Shown: positions 1 to 13,814, counted from the first letter of the stretch. The stretch: 64,000 nucleotides of DNA from Gammaproteobacteria bacterium (GCA_026989015.1 JALSKD010000179.1:1-64000); one strand, 5' to 3'. A program made the numbers and translations. Notes: a model not told the origin generated them from the letters alone.

Positions 1-76
1 CGAGAATGATGAACGCCGAACCCATCACGGTGGTGACCACCAGGAAAATCAGTATCGGCAGGTAGTTTCCCAGCAT
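1..76 (-). CDS. nuoA: NADH-quinone oxidoreductase subunit A, N-terminal fragment
   Basis: Only the first 25 codons lie inside the window; the gene runs off the left edge. The visible peptide starts MLGNYLPILIFLVV, a close match to the NuoA N-terminus and its first transmembrane helix. NuoA is a small membrane subunit of respiratory complex I, which passes electrons from NADH to quinone and pumps protons. Its place downstream of secG and a tRNA-Leu on the same strand is the usual gammaproteobacterial order, so the rest of the nuo operon should follow to the left. About 200 bases separate it from the tRNA, room for its own promoter. Confidence 0.85.
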   Translation of the reverse strand, partial: MLGNYLPILIFLVVTTVMGSAFIIL

Positions 77-247
77 CGTGACTTAGCCCCACTGCAGCGG
101 TTGACGAGTTCGATAACAGGCCGCGAGTCTATTGCCCACCGCCGGGTGAGTCAAGAAACCCGGGATAATGTTTCGTTATATCCGAATAAACCGATTCGGC
201 TTGACAGCCACCTCGTTGCGAGGGTTGCGCCTGATCGTTCAGGCATG

Positions 248-269
248 AAAAAACCGCCCGAAGGCGGTT
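248..269 (-). terminator. Rho-independent terminator behind tRNA-Leu
   Basis: A 7-bp GC-rich stem (AACCGCC / GGCGGTT) with a CGAA/TTCG tetraloop is followed, on the minus strand, by a run of six T. It lies 10 bases past the CCA end of tRNA-Leu and should end the tRNA (and secG-tRNA) transcript before nuoA. Confidence 0.85.
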
Positions 270-278
270 CGTTCAATA

Positions 279-363
279 TGGTGCCGATGGCCGGAGTCGA
301 ACCGGCACGGCTTTCGCCACTACCCCCTCAAGATAGCGTGTCTACCAATTCCACCACATCGGC
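279..363 (-). tRNA. tRNA-Leu (anticodon GAG)
   Basis: The 85-nt cloverleaf reads on the minus strand. The acceptor stem is GCCGATG/CATCGGC with discriminator A and an encoded CCA. The D-arm contains AATTGGTAGAC. The anticodon stem is CTATC/GGTAG with a seven-base loop TTGAGGG that gives anticodon GAG. There is a long class II variable arm and a T-loop GGTTCGACTCC. It closely resembles E. coli leuU. Its position directly behind secG is the classic arrangement, and only 14 bases separate the two genes, so they are probably co-transcribed. Confidence 0.97.
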
Positions 364-377
364 TTGTTCGGGATTCT

Positions 378-779
378 CTACTCGGCAGGCGGCAGGTCGC
401 CCGGTGCGGCATCGGCGGCGGGCTGTTGCGCCGTTTCCTCCGCTGGCGGCAGGTCGGCAGGGGCCTGCAGCGCCGGCGCCTTCTGCTCCATGGGTTGCTG
501 CTCCTCGACCACCGAATCGACAATGCTCCTTGGCCCCTCGCGGTGGCTGGCCAGGTAGGCCAGGCCCAGGCTGGTGACAAAAAACAGCGTCGCCAGGATG
601 GCCGTGGCCTTGGTCAGAAAATTGCCGGAACCGCGAGCGCCGAAGACGGTGCCTGAAGCTCCGCTGCCGAAGGCGGCACCGGCGTCTGCGCCCTTGCCGT
701 GCTGCAGCAGGATCAGCGCAATCAGCATCACCGAAAGCAGAACCTGCGAAACCAGCAGTATAGCGTTGAGGTTTTCCAT
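378..779 (-). CDS. secG: Protein-export membrane protein SecG
   Basis: SecG is a small subunit of the SecYEG translocon and assists SecA-driven export across the inner membrane. The protein has 133 residues. The first transmembrane helix lies at about 4-23, followed by the family-typical loop GKGADAGAAFGSGASGTVFG and a second helix at about 53-75. The C-terminal tail is longer than in E. coli (110 aa); it is Pro/Ala/Glu-rich and contains DLPPAE twice. A GAGAG Shine-Dalgarno-like stretch precedes the ATG. It sits between tpiA and tRNA-Leu, in the same order as in Pseudomonas. Confidence 0.95.
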   Translation of the reverse strand: MENLNAILLVSQVLLSVMLIALILLQHGKGADAGAAFGSGASGTVFGARGSGNFLTKATAILATLFFVTSLGLAYLASHREGPRSIVDSVVEEQQPMEQKAPALQAPADLPPAEETAQQPAADAAPGDLPPAE

Positions 780-809
780 GAATCTCTCGTCAGTTGGGCT
801 CGTTCGCGC

Positions 810-1559
810 TCAGGCCGAGGTGCCGATCGCGAGGAAATCGTCGGCCTTCAGCGAAGCACCGCCGATCAGTCCGCCGTCGATGTCGGGCTGGGCCAGCAGT
901 TCCGCGGCATTGCCCGGGTTCATGCTGCCGCCGTAGAGGATCTGCACGGCATCGGCAACCCCTGTGTCCAGAGCTGCCAGCTTGCCACGGATGAAGGCAT
1001 GCACTGCCTGGGCCTGCTCGGGACTGGCGGTCTTGCCGGTGCCGATGGCCCATACCGGTTCATAGGCGATGACGCACTGGCCGATAGCGTCTATGCCGGA
1101 GTGGCCGATCACCGCGTCGAGCTGTTCGCCGACCACCTGCTCGGTGACATTGGCCTCGCGTTGTTCCAAGGTTTCACCGACGCAGAGGATCGGGGTGATG
1201 CCGGTTTCCAGCGCCATCGCGAAACGGGCGGCAATCAGGGCATCGCTTTCGCCGTACAGACTGCGCCGCTCGGAATGTCCGATGATCGCATAGCGGCAAC
1301 CGAACTCTTTCAGCATGGCACCGGAGATCTCTCCGGTGAAGGCACCGGAAGCCTGGTCGCAGATGTTCTGGCTGCCCAGAGCGATCGGCGCATCGCCGAT
1401 CAGCTCGCGCACACGGGGGATGTAGACAAAGGGCGGACACACCGCCATGTCGGCGTTGCTCACCGAACCGATACCGTCACGGATACCGCCGATCAGGGTT
1501 TCGATGCTGGCAAGGGAGCCATTCATTTTCCAGTTACCGGCAATGAGCGTGCGTCGCAT
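810..1559 (-). CDS. tpiA: Triosephosphate isomerase
   Basis: Interconverts dihydroxyacetone phosphate and glyceraldehyde-3-phosphate in glycolysis and gluconeogenesis. The product has 249 residues, normal for the family. The N-terminus MRRTLIAGNWKMNG carries the substrate-binding Asn and Lys. The catalytic His is in GHSERR, the catalytic Glu in AYEPVWAIGTG, and the phosphate-binding GG in LYGGSMNPGNAAEL. I chose the ATG at 1559 over an in-frame ATG 30 bases upstream because GAGGA sits four bases before it and homologues start here. It lies between glmM and secG, as in pseudomonads, whereas E. coli keeps tpiA elsewhere. Confidence 0.96.
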   Translation of the reverse strand: MRRTLIAGNWKMNGSLASIETLIGGIRDGIGSVSNADMAVCPPFVYIPRVRELIGDAPIALGSQNICDQASGAFTGEISGAMLKEFGCRYAIIGHSERRSLYGESDALIAARFAMALETGITPILCVGETLEQREANVTEQVVGEQLDAVIGHSGIDAIGQCVIAYEPVWAIGTGKTASPEQAQAVHAFIRGKLAALDTGVADAVQILYGGSMNPGNAAELLAQPDIDGGLIGGASLKADDFLAIGTSA

Positions 1560-1655
1560 GGAGTCCTCGGTTTCGGGTGTGAGCTGCAAAACGGGCGCAA
1601 AGAGTACCGGCGAAGCGCCGACAAATCAAGCGCTTCAAGGCGTATTTCAATGGAC

Positions 1656-3014
1656 TCAGCGTTGCCCGGCGGTTTTCGCCACTACTTCGGCGATGCGGTT
1701 GGCCAGCCCTTCGACCAGGGCCGCATCCTGGCCTTCGACCATGACCCGGATCAGCGGTTCAGTGCCGGAAGGGCGCAGCAACACCCGGCCACGCTCGGCC
1801 AGTTCCGCTTCGGCGGCTTCCACCGCCTCGGTGATGGCCGGGAATTCCTGCGGATCGATGCGACTGGGCACCGGCACATTGACCATGCACTGGGGGTATT
1901 TGCTCATGCCCATGCGTGCCTCGGCCAGGCTCAGGCCCTTGTCCACCATCCATGCCAGCACCTGCAGGGCGGCGATGATACCGTCGCCAGTGGTGGTCTG
2001 ATTGAGGGCGATGATATGGCCGGAGGATTCTCCACCGATATGCCAGCCCTTTTCCTTGAGCAATTCCATGACATAGCGGTCACCGACCTTGGCGCGTTCG
2101 AAAGGGATGCCCTGGGTTTTCAGCGCGTGTTCCAGGCCAAGGTTGCTCATGAGAGTACCGACCACGCCGCCGGCATCGCCGCGCCCCACCAACTGGCTCT
2201 TGGCGATGACGAAGAGAATCTCGTCGCCGTCCATGACCTCGCCATTGGCGTCCATCATCATCACGCGGTCACCATCACCGTCGAAGGCGATGCCGACATC
2301 GGCCCGGTGTTCGAGCACAGCGGCACGCATGTTTTGCGGATGCAGGGCGCCGCAATCCTTGTTGATGTTGAGCCCGTCGGGCTGTACGCCCAACTCGATC
2401 ACCTCGGCACCCAGCTCGCGGAATACCGCCGGGGCAATGTGATAGGTGGCGCCGTTGGCGCAATCGAGCACGATCTTCATGCCGCGCAGGCTGGTGCGGA
2501 AGGGAATGGAGTTCTTGCAGAATTCGATGTAACGGCCGCGCGCATCCTCCATGCGTGTCACCTTGCCGAGATGGCGCGACTCCACCATCTTCATCGGCGC
2601 GTCGATCATCGCCTCGATCTCCAGTTCCACCTCGTCGGGCAGCTTGAAGCCATCGCCATTGAAAAACTTGACGCCGTCGTCGTAGTAGGGGTTGTGGGAG
2701 GCGCTGATGACGATGCCGGCAGTGGCGCGCTGGGCCTGTGTCATGTAGGCGACGGCCGGGGTCGGCATCGGCCCCATCAGCATTACATCCAGCCCGGCGG
2801 CGGCGAGCCCGGCTTCCAGCGCCGCCTCGAAGATGTAGCCGGAAATGCGGGTATCCTTGCCGATGACCACCAGCCCCTTTTCCTGGCGTTCGGCGGCCTT
2901 CTCCGACAGCACCTTGCCGGCGGCCCAGCCCAGTTTCATGACGAAATCGGCGGTCATCGGTTCCTGGCCGACGCGCCCGCGGATGCCATCGGTTCCAAAA
3001 TAGCGGCGTGACAT
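1656..3014 (-). CDS. glmM: Phosphoglucosamine mutase
   Basis: Converts glucosamine-6-phosphate to glucosamine-1-phosphate, the cytoplasmic entry step to UDP-GlcNAc for peptidoglycan and LPS. The protein has 452 residues. The N-terminal signature is [13 protein letters not shown], the phosphoserine loop [12 protein letters not shown] and the metal-binding loop FDGDGDR. The C-terminal phosphate loop is [12 protein letters not shown]. Homologues begin [13 protein letters not shown], so I use the ATG at 3014, which has AGGAATAGAATC before it, rather than the ATG at 3056 inside folP. It starts four bases behind the folP stop and should be translationally linked to it. Confidence 0.96.
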   Translation of the reverse strand: MSRRYFGTDGIRGRVGQEPMTADFVMKLGWAAGKVLSEKAAERQEKGLVVIGKDTRISGYIFEAALEAGLAAAGLDVMLMGPMPTPAVAYMTQAQRATAGIVISASHNPYYDDGVKFFNGDGFKLPDEVELEIEAMIDAPMKMVESRHLGKVTRMEDARGRYIEFCKNSIPFRTSLRGMKIVLDCANGATYHIAPAVFRELGAEVIELGVQPDGLNINKDCGALHPQNMRAAVLEHRADVGIAFDGDGDRVMMMDANGEVMDGDEILFVIAKSQLVGRGDAGGVVGTLMSNLGLEHALKTQGIPFERAKVGDRYVMELLKEKGWHIGGESSGHIIALNQTTTGDGIIAALQVLAWMVDKGLSLAEARMGMSKYPQCMVNVPVPSRIDPQEFPAITEAVEAAEAELAERGRVLLRPSGTEPLIRVMVEGQDAALVEGLANRIAEVVAKTAGQR

Positions 3015-3018
3015 GATT

Positions 3019-3840
3019 CTATTCCTGCAGCGGTTGTGCGGTTTCCTCGACAGCACGCACTATAGCCAGCGCGTCACGGGTTTCTGCGACATCGTGCACA
3101 CGGATCACATCCGCCCCGCGCTGGGCCGCCAGCACCGCGAAGGCAAGGCTGCCGGCCAGCCGCTGATCCACATCGCGGCCGGTAATCGCGCCGATCATGC
3201 TCTTGCGCGAAATGCCCACCAGCAGCGGAAAGCCGTGGCTGCGCAGTCGCGGCAGGGCACGGAACAGTTCCAGGTTCTGATCCAGGGTTTTGCCAAAGCC
3301 GAAACCGGGGTCGAGGATGATTTTATCGCGGGCGATGCCGGCATCCATGGCGGCCTGGGCACGCTGCAACAGAAAGGTCTCGACTTCGGCCACCACATCG
3401 TCATAGCTCGGATTGTCCTGCATGCTGCCGGGCTCGCCCTGCATGTGCATCAGACACACTGGCAAACCGCTTTCCACGGCGGCTTCCAGCGCGCCGGGGC
3501 GCCGCAAGGCCCAGACATCGTTGATCAGGCTGGCGCCGGCTGCAGCGGCCGCGCGCATCACTTCCGGCTTGCTGGTGTCGATGGAGACGGGGATATCCGA
3601 ATGGCGACGCACGGCCTCGATCACCGGGATGGTGCGTTCGAGTTCCTCCTCGACCGGCACCGGGCGAGCACCGGGGCGCGTCGATTCGCCGCCGATGTCG
3701 ATCAGGTCGGCCCCTTCATCTATGAGTTTGCGGGCATGCACCAGCGCGGCGCCGGTCGCCAGATAACGGCCACCGTCGGAAAAGGAATCGGGGGTGGTAT
3801 TGATGACGCCCATCACGCGCGGGCTGTCGAGGTCGATCAT
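3019..3840 (-). CDS. folP: Dihydropteroate synthase
   Basis: Condenses dihydropterin pyrophosphate with p-aminobenzoate in folate synthesis; it is the sulfonamide target. The protein is a 273-residue TIM barrel. The first signature is [16 protein letters not shown], followed by the [11 protein letters not shown] loop, an [11 protein letters not shown] pterin-binding segment and GISRKSMIG near the C-terminus. It sits between ftsH and glmM in the conserved ftsH-folP-glmM operon. A short GC-rich hairpin separates it from ftsH. Confidence 0.96.
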   Translation of the reverse strand: MIDLDSPRVMGVINTTPDSFSDGGRYLATGAALVHARKLIDEGADLIDIGGESTRPGARPVPVEEELERTIPVIEAVRRHSDIPVSIDTSKPEVMRAAAAAGASLINDVWALRRPGALEAAVESGLPVCLMHMQGEPGSMQDNPSYDDVVAEVETFLLQRAQAAMDAGIARDKIILDPGFGFGKTLDQNLELFRALPRLRSHGFPLLVGISRKSMIGAITGRDVDQRLAGSLAFAVLAAQRGADVIRVHDVAETRDALAIVRAVEETAQPLQE

Positions 3841-3875
3841 TGCGGTTCTGTTCTCCCTGCTGCAGAAACGCGAAA

Positions 3876-3891
3876 GGCCGGATCACCGGCC
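3876..3891 (-). terminator. Hairpin between ftsH and folP, possible attenuator
   Basis: GGCCGG-ATCA-CCGGCC forms a perfect 6-bp stem with a 4-base loop. On the minus strand it is followed by only three T before GC-rich sequence, so it is more likely to reduce read-through or mark an mRNA end than to terminate fully. Confidence 0.35.
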
Positions 3892-3916
3892 CCTCGCTGC
3901 GTGTCGAACGCGCCCG

Positions 3917-5863
<1,947 letters not shown>

Positions 5864-5979
5864 ATTGACAACCTGTAGGTTTCGGAATATGCGGATATTA
5901 GACGCTATTCTGGCACAGCGCCGGTATTGAATACAGTTTGGACCGAAAAACCGCGGTTTCTATCCAGAAGAATGCAGGG

Positions 5980-6603
5980 TTATTTCGCTTTCAGCCCCCG
6001 ACACACCGCGTAAACCTCGCGCGAGCGCGGCCGCGAGGCCTTCGGCTTGCGGAAACGCACCGAACGGAAGGTCTGGCGGAAATCCCGCACCAACGGGTCG
6101 AAACCCTCGCCCTGGAACATCTTGACGACGAATCCGCCTTCCGTTCCCAGAACTTCACGGGCCAGATCAAAGGCCAGTTCCACCAGGTACATGGATTTCG
6201 GCTGATCGACGGACTCGATACCGCTCATATTGGGGGCCATGTCGGACAATACAAGGTCTACCGGGCGATGATCGATGCGTTCGAGAATCTGCGCAAACAC
6301 CGCATCCTCGGTGAAATCCCCTTCGATGATGTCCACATCGCCGATCGGATCCATCGGCAGGATGTCCACCGCGATCAGCCGGCCGCCGTCGCCGACGAAC
6401 TGGCTGGCGTACTCGCTCCAGCCACCGGGGGCAGCGCCCAGGTCGATGACGAACTGGCCCGGACGCAGCAGGCGGTCCTTTTCCTGCAACTCCATCAGCT
6501 TGTACACCGCGCGCGAGCGGTACCCCTCGCGCCGCGCCTGCTGCACGAAGGGGTCGCTGTGGTGTTCCTGCAGCCATCGGCGACTGCTTTTTGATCGGCT
6601 CAT
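5980..6603 (-). CDS. rlmE: 23S rRNA (uridine-2'-O)-methyltransferase RlmE
   Basis: RlmE (FtsJ/RrmJ) methylates the 2'-O of a uridine in the A-loop of 23S rRNA late in 50S assembly. The 207-residue length is typical. The Rossmann methyltransferase fold shows the SAM-binding [16 protein letters not shown]. The K-D-K-E catalytic set is visible as the early RSRAVYKL Lys, the Asp in [12 protein letters not shown], the Lys in [10 protein letters not shown] and a C-terminal Glu near SREVYAVC. It is followed by ftsH, and yhbY diverges from it 57 bases away; all three act in or near ribosome and protein quality control. Confidence 0.96.
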   Translation of the reverse strand: MSRSKSSRRWLQEHHSDPFVQQARREGYRSRAVYKLMELQEKDRLLRPGQFVIDLGAAPGGWSEYASQFVGDGGRLIAVDILPMDPIGDVDIIEGDFTEDAVFAQILERIDHRPVDLVLSDMAPNMSGIESVDQPKSMYLVELAFDLAREVLGTEGGFVVKMFQGEGFDPLVRDFRQTFRSVRFRKPKASRPRSREVYAVCRGLKAK

Positions 6604-6660
6604 GATGCTCCTGGAGTCCGTTGTGCTACAATCCGCGCCCGTTCGAAACTGGCGATAACC

Positions 6661-6969
6661 ATGCCCTTGTCACCGCAACAGATTCGCGCCCTGCGCGCCG
6701 AAGCACACCGCCTCAAGCTCAAGCCCGTGGTCATGATCGGCCAACATGGACTCAGCGAGGCGGTACTGAAAGAAGTCGAAATCGCGCTCGACCACCACGA
6801 ACTGGTCAAGCTGCGCGTGCCAGCCGTGGACAAGGCGGAGAAGGATGCACTGATCGGGCGATTGACCGAAGCCACCGGCGCGGAGCTGATCCAGCGCATC
6901 GGGCATGTGCTGGTGCTGTTCCGCAAGAACCCCGAAAGCACCCGTTTCCTGAAGCCGCTCAAGGGCTGA
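6661..6969 (+). CDS. yhbY: Ribosome assembly RNA-binding protein YhbY
   Basis: YhbY is a single CRM-domain protein that associates with 50S precursors. The 102-residue length is normal. The family core is visible: [25 protein letters not shown], a Glu-rich helix, LVKLRVPA and the C-terminal VLFRKNPE, with GQHG matching the GxxG RNA-binding loop. It diverges from rlmE, the common pairing. A TACAAT hexamer at 6627-6632 could serve as its -10 box; no strong Shine-Dalgarno sequence precedes the ATG. Confidence 0.93.
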   Translation: MPLSPQQIRALRAEAHRLKLKPVVMIGQHGLSEAVLKEVEIALDHHELVKLRVPAVDKAEKDALIGRLTEATGAELIQRIGHVLVLFRKNPESTRFLKPLKG

Positions 6970-6986
6970 ACACCGCATGGCGGGAG

Positions 6987-7187
6987 TCAATCCCGGTCCG
7001 GCAATGCCCTGCGCGTCTGCGCGATCTCCACATAGGTGTCGAGACGGGTTTCCAGCCGGATCACCCGTTCGGTCAGTTCCTCGATGCGCCGCTGCTGCTC
7101 GATGACGGTATCGGCCAGACGCTCCACCTTGCCATCCATCTGAATGACGCGCGTGATGCCGTCCCACATCTTTTCGGTCAGGCCCAT
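6987..7187 (-). CDS. Small predicted coiled-coil protein, partner of the upstream RHH-like gene
   Basis: I do not recognise this 66-residue protein. Residues about 15-55 form a heptad-like, charged helix (VERLADTVIEQQRRIEELTE is the core) ending in an Arg/Asp-rich tail. There is no signal peptide or transmembrane segment. The ATG at 7187 overlaps the TGA of the preceding gene (TGATG), so the two should be translationally coupled. A GGGG stretch lies eight bases upstream. A TTG one codon earlier is also possible. It is convergent with yhbY, leaving a 17-base gap. The helix could dimerise or bind the similar helix at the C-terminus of its neighbour. Confidence 0.7.
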   Translation of the reverse strand: MGLTEKMWDGITRVIQMDGKVERLADTVIEQQRRIEELTERVIRLETRLDTYVEIAQTRRALPDRD

Positions 7188-7465
7188 CAACGCGACCCCG
7201 ATGAACGCAACAGCGCGTCGATGCGTCGGTTCGACTGTTCGACGAAGTCCAGCGCCGCATCGATGGCGCGTTCGGCGCGCTCGGTGGAGCGGTTCATCTG
7301 TTCGATCATCGCCTCCAGCGTCTTCTCGTCCTCGCCGGGCTGGTACTGCTCGGCCGCGACGCGCATGAACTGGCTGGTCTTCATGCCGGCCCGGCGGGCC
7401 TTGATCACGATGCGGGATTTCTCTTCCGGCGTCATCAACACCGGGATGCGTTCCGTGGCTGCCAT
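7187..7465 (-). CDS. Small protein with ribbon-helix-helix-like N-terminus and long helical C-terminus
   Basis: A 92-residue product. Residues about 8-40 (RIPVLMTPEEKSRI, then KARRAGMKTSQFMRVAAEQY) look like a ribbon-helix-helix or MobC-like DNA-binding fold: a short strand followed by two helices with a TSQF turn. Residues about 48-88 are a charged amphipathic helix. A clear GAGGAG lies eight bases before the ATG. Just upstream are a TAGTAT -10-like box and overlapping TGTGC/GCACA repeats that could be its own operator. There are no mobilisation genes nearby, so a relaxosome role is unlikely; an autoregulator or an antitoxin-like role is possible but not shown. Confidence 0.72.
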   Translation of the reverse strand: MAATERIPVLMTPEEKSRIVIKARRAGMKTSQFMRVAAEQYQPGEDEKTLEAMIEQMNRSTERAERAIDAALDFVEQSNRRIDALLRSSGSR

Positions 7466-7486
7466 GGCGCGGTCTCCTCTATGAAC

Positions 7487-7509
7487 ATGTGCTGCACAGG
7501 CACATACTA
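7487..7509 (-). promoter_or_regulatory. Candidate promoter/operator of the RHH-like gene pair
   Basis: A perfect palindrome TGTGC-T-GCACA (7488-7498) overlaps a second pair, ATGTGC (7487-7492) and GCACAT (7500-7505). On the minus strand TAGTAT (7504-7509) could be the -10 box, putting the repeats over the transcription start. RHH repressors often bind short repeats placed like this, but the link is inference. Confidence 0.4.
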
Positions 7510-7549
7510 CACCCGGCGTACCTGCAGGAGCAAGCCGGCCGCGGGTCGG

Positions 7550-8026
7550 CTATTCGTATCGGACGGCCGTGATCTCGTATTCCTTGGTGCCGCCAGGCGC
7601 TTCAAAACTGATTTCCTCACCCTCCTCCTTGCCGATCAGGGCGCGGGCGATCGGCGAGCTGACGGCAATGCGGTTGTGACTGATGTCGGCTTCCACATCG
7701 CCGACGATCTGGTAGCTGACTTCTTCTTCGGTCTCCAGGTCGAACAGCTCGACGGTACAGCCGAACACCACGCGGCCGGTCTGTGGCAGCTTGCTGACAT
7801 CGATGACCTGTGCATTGGAGAGCACCGATTCCAGTTCCTTGATGCGGCCTTCGATAAAGCCCTGCTGTTCGCGGGCGGCATGGTATTCGGCATTCTCCTT
7901 GAGATCGCCGTGCTCGCGCGCGGTGGCGATGGCGTCGATCACCGCCGGACGCTTCACCGTCTTCAGTTCCTTCAGTTCTTCCTTCAGGCGCTCGGCGCCC
8001 GCGACAGTCAGGGGTATCTGGCTCAT
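7550..8026 (-). CDS. greA: Transcription elongation factor GreA
   Basis: GreA rescues backtracked RNA polymerase by stimulating cleavage of the nascent RNA. The 158-residue length is standard. The N-terminal coiled coil carries the family pattern [16 protein letters not shown] and, at the tip, [20 protein letters not shown] with the acidic D and E that reach the catalytic site. The C-terminal FKBP-like domain includes [14 protein letters not shown]. It is last in carA-carB-greA, 31 bases behind carB, the order described in Pseudomonas. Confidence 0.97.
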   Translation of the reverse strand: MSQIPLTVAGAERLKEELKELKTVKRPAVIDAIATAREHGDLKENAEYHAAREQQGFIEGRIKELESVLSNAQVIDVSKLPQTGRVVFGCTVELFDLETEEEVSYQIVGDVEADISHNRIAVSSPIARALIGKEEGEEISFEAPGGTKEYEITAVRYE

Positions 8027-8057
8027 TGCGCTTTTCCTCGCTTGTCAGTGCCGGACT

Positions 8058-11278
<3,221 letters not shown>

Positions 11279-11279
<1 letters not shown>

Positions 11280-12421
11280 CAGGCGTCTCCTCCGGCGCGG
11301 TAGGCCTCGATCATTGCGAAGAAGCGATCGAACAGCGGTGATACATCGTGGGGGCCGGGGCTGGCCTCCGGGTGCCCCTGAAAGCTGAAGGCCGGCCGGT
11401 CGTTGCGTTCTACGCCCTGCAGCGAGCCGTCGAACAGTGAGCGGTGGGTGGCACGCAGGCTGTCGGGCAGGGTCGCATCATCGACCGCGAAGCCGTGGTT
11501 CTGGCTGGTGATCATCACCACCCCGCTGGCCAGGTCCTGCACCGGGTGATTGGCGCCATGGTGACCGAATTTCATCTTCACCGTACGCGCGCCACTGGCC
11601 AGCGACAGCAACTGGTGCCCAAGGCAGATACCGAACAGCGGCACACCTGCCTCCAGCAACTCGCCAATGGCGGCTATGGTGTAGTCGCAGGGCTCCGGGT
11701 CGCCCGGGCCATTGGAGAGAAACACCCCGTCGGGGTTCATCGCCAACACCTCGGCAGCCGGTGTTTGCGCCGGCACCACGGTGACCCGCGCACCACGCTC
11801 GGCGAGCATGCGCAGGATGTTCTTCTTGACGCCATAGTCATAGGCCACCACATGCCAGCGTGGTTCGGGCTGTTCGTGAAAGCCTGCACCAAGACGCCAT
11901 TCGCCGTGGGTCCAGGCATAGGTTTTGCGGGTGGTGACTTCCCGGGCCAGATCCATCCCGGCCAGGCCGGGAAAGGCGCGCGCCGCTTCCAGCGCACGTG
12001 CCTCGTCGATGTCGTCCCCGGCCATGATGCAGCCGGCCTGGGCACCCTTCTCGCGCAGCAGACGGGTCAGACGGCGGGTATCGATGTCGGCAATGGCAAC
12101 CACGCCGCGGTCGCGCAGATACGCGTCGAGGGTGCGTTCGCAACGCCAGCTGCTGGCCCGCAACGGCAGATCACGGATGATCAGCCCGGCGGCGTGGATG
12201 GCATCGGCCTCCTCGTCCTCGGAATTGACACCGGTGTTGCCGATGTGGGGGTAGGTCAGGGTGACCAGCTGGCGGGCATAGGACGGATCGGTGAGAATTT
12301 CCTGGTAGCCGGTCATGGAGGTGTTGAAGACCACCTCGCCCTGACTCAGACCTGTGGCCCCGATCGACAGCCCTCGGAACAGGCTGCCATCTTCAAGGGC
12401 GAGTATGGCTGGTGTCGTCAC
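11279..12421 (-). CDS. carA: Carbamoyl-phosphate synthase small subunit
   Basis: This glutamine amidotransferase subunit feeds ammonia to CarB. The 380 residues comprise an N-terminal CPSase domain ([13 protein letters not shown] at the start, [12 protein letters not shown]) and a class I GATase domain with the Cys nucleophile in [14 protein letters not shown]. The His-Glu pair sits in [14 protein letters not shown]. The start appears to be an ATG at 12421. Its leader contains a hairpin and an overlapping arginine-rich reading frame, treated under regulatory entries and findings. Confidence 0.97.
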
Positions 12422-12536
12422 GAATACTCCGGAATCTGTAGGGCTTCAAAAAAATGCGCGCACACGAAAATGGGAGGAGCCAGCGGCTCTTCCCATCACG
12501 ACGGCAAAACATGAGATCACGCCGCGAAAGCGGCAT
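12393..12536 (-). CDS. Possible arginine-rich leader peptide of carAB
   Basis: A 47-codon frame starts at an ATG eight bases after the predicted carA transcription start and overlaps the first nine codons of carA in another frame. By eye it has ten arginines (for example [18 protein letters not shown] at its start). AGGA precedes the ATG, but the spacing is short. A stable hairpin falls inside the frame. This layout would suit translation-dependent attenuation of an arginine/pyrimidine operon, but chance is not excluded. Confidence 0.35.
   Translation of the reverse strand: MPLSRRDLMFCRRDGKSRWLLPFSCARIFLKPYRFRSIRDDTSHTRP
12467..12495 (-). promoter_or_regulatory. Leader hairpin upstream of carA, possible attenuator
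   Basis: TGGGAAGAGCC-GCT-GGCTCCTCCCA (minus strand) folds into an 11-bp stem with one A-C mismatch and a 3-base loop, followed by TTTT. It lies about 50 bases before the carA ATG. The T-run is short, so it is at best a weak terminator. Confidence 0.45.
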
Positions 12537-12550
12537 TTTCCTGAGCGGGT

Positions 12551-12580
12551 ATTCTAGAGCAAGGCGGGGCGGGCTGTCCA
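12551..12580 (-). promoter_or_regulatory. Candidate sigma-70 promoter for carA
   Basis: On the minus strand TGGACA (5 of 6 to consensus, 12575-12580) and TAGAAT (12551-12556) are separated by 18 bases. Transcription would start near 12544 and give a leader of about 120 bases before carA. Confidence 0.5.
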
Positions 12581-12602
12581 CGCCGCAAAGCGGTTTTTTC
12601 CG

Positions 12603-13814
12603 TCAATTCCGGGGATCGATGCGCAGTATTTCGCCGCCTGCCCAGTCGATCAGATAGAGCCGGCCGGACAGGTCTTCGGCCAGTGAACTGATCACCCGGC
12701 CGCTTTCGGCCATCAGCCTGAGCGTGGCGGTCGAATCGCTGGCATAGGGGTCGAGCGACCACAGCCGTCCCGATCCATAGTCGGCAAAGAAATAGCGCCC
12801 GTTCAAGCTGGCCAGCCGGGGATCCTGCCCCCGGTAGACATGGCCTCCGACCACGGCAATGCCCTCGCTGCGCGGGTACTCATGGATGGGCGGCGTGTTG
12901 GTCACGCCCGTGCAGTAGTCGCCATAATCGACGGAATCGTTGACCCGGGTTCCCTCGAAACAGGGCCAGCCGTACTGTTCTCCGGCCTCGATGCGGTCGA
13001 TCTCCTCGCGCGCGCCCTGCCCCACATCACCGGCAAGCAATACACCCGTTGCACGGTCGAAGCTCCAGCGCCAGGGGTTACGCAGGCCATAGGCAAAGAT
13101 CTCATCCCGCACCGCCGGATCGCCTGCAAAGGGGTTGTCGGACGGTATCCCGTAGTCGAGGCTGCCTGCCGTCGCATCGACATCGATGCGCAGCATGGAA
13201 CCCAGCAGAGTCCGGGTATTCTGGGCATTGCGGAAGGTATCGTTTGAACCGCCACCGTCGCCAAGGCCGATATAGAGGTAGCCGTCCGGGCCAAAGGCGA
13301 TATGGCCGCCATTGTGGTTGGCGGCGGGCTGCTCCACCTCGAGCAGTATCCGTTCACTGGCCGGGTCGATGGCGGTGCCAGCGCTATTGACATCGAATGC
13401 GGCAATCACGCTGCGCTGGCCACCGTCGGTCGTCACCCAGGACAGATAGACCGTTCGCTTTTGCGGGTAGTCCGGGTGAAATGCCATGCCCAGCAGACCG
13501 CGTTCATCCGCACCGCCGCTGTAGGCGACGCGGCTGCTGAGGTCGGCGAACAGGCTGGCGCTGCCGTCTCCGCTGCGGAAGGTCTTCACCCGTCCGCCCT
13601 GCTCCACCACATACCATCGGTTGCCGTCGCCGGGCGCCTGCAACATCAACAGGGGACGATCAAAGGCGATACCTTCGAAGACCGGGGTCAAACGGATGTC
13701 GACCGGGTCCGGTGACGGGCCTGGCGACGGATCCCGGGTACGGCTGGACGACCCGCAGGCGGCAAGCAGCAGAAGGCTGCACAGCAGACTGACACTCAAT
13801 GTCTTGTACGGCAT
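12603..13814 (-). CDS. PQQ-dependent sugar dehydrogenase family lipoprotein
   Basis: A 403-residue protein. The signal peptide ends in the lipobox LLAAC (Cys about 20), so it should be a lipoprotein, probably in the outer membrane facing the periplasm. The rest is a six-bladed propeller of the soluble aldose/glucose dehydrogenase (GSDH, YliI) family: RPLLMLQAPGDGNRWYVVEQGG, RGLLGMAFHPDYPQKRTVYLSW, NHNGGHIAFGPDGYLYIGLGDGG, GLRNPWRWSFDR and GGHVYRG. These segments carry the His and Arg that bind PQQ and substrate in relatives. The true substrate cannot be told from sequence. It is unrelated in function to carA downstream. Confidence 0.88.
   Translation of the reverse strand: MPYKTLSVSLLCSLLLLAACGSSSRTRDPSPGPSPDPVDIRLTPVFEGIAFDRPLLMLQAPGDGNRWYVVEQGGRVKTFRSGDGSASLFADLSSRVAYSGGADERGLLGMAFHPDYPQKRTVYLSWVTTDGGQRSVIAAFDVNSAGTAIDPASERILLEVEQPAANHNGGHIAFGPDGYLYIGLGDGGGSNDTFRNAQNTRTLLGSMLRIDVDATAGSLDYGIPSDNPFAGDPAVRDEIFAYGLRNPWRWSFDRATGVLLAGDVGQGAREEIDRIEAGEQYGWPCFEGTRVNDSVDYGDYCTGVTNTPPIHEYPRSEGIAVVGGHVYRGQDPRLASLNGRYFFADYGSGRLWSLDPYASDSTATLRLMAESGRVISSLAEDLSGRLYLIDWAGGEILRIDPRN

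Noticed and set aside
699-3011. A 770-codon open frame on the plus strand across tpiA and glmM
   Set aside because: It is antisense to two well-recognised enzymes and has the His/Gly/Asp-rich composition of a high-GC shadow frame, with no family motifs.
7187-7465. A plasmid mobilisation (MobC) protein marking an integrated element
   Set aside because: No relaxase, integrase, attachment repeats or composition change nearby; flanking genes are ordinary core genes.
12590-12602. A terminator for the sugar dehydrogenase gene at the CCGC-AAA-GCGG hairpin with T6
   Set aside because: The T-run is on the plus-strand side, but the gene is read on the minus strand, so the orientation is wrong.
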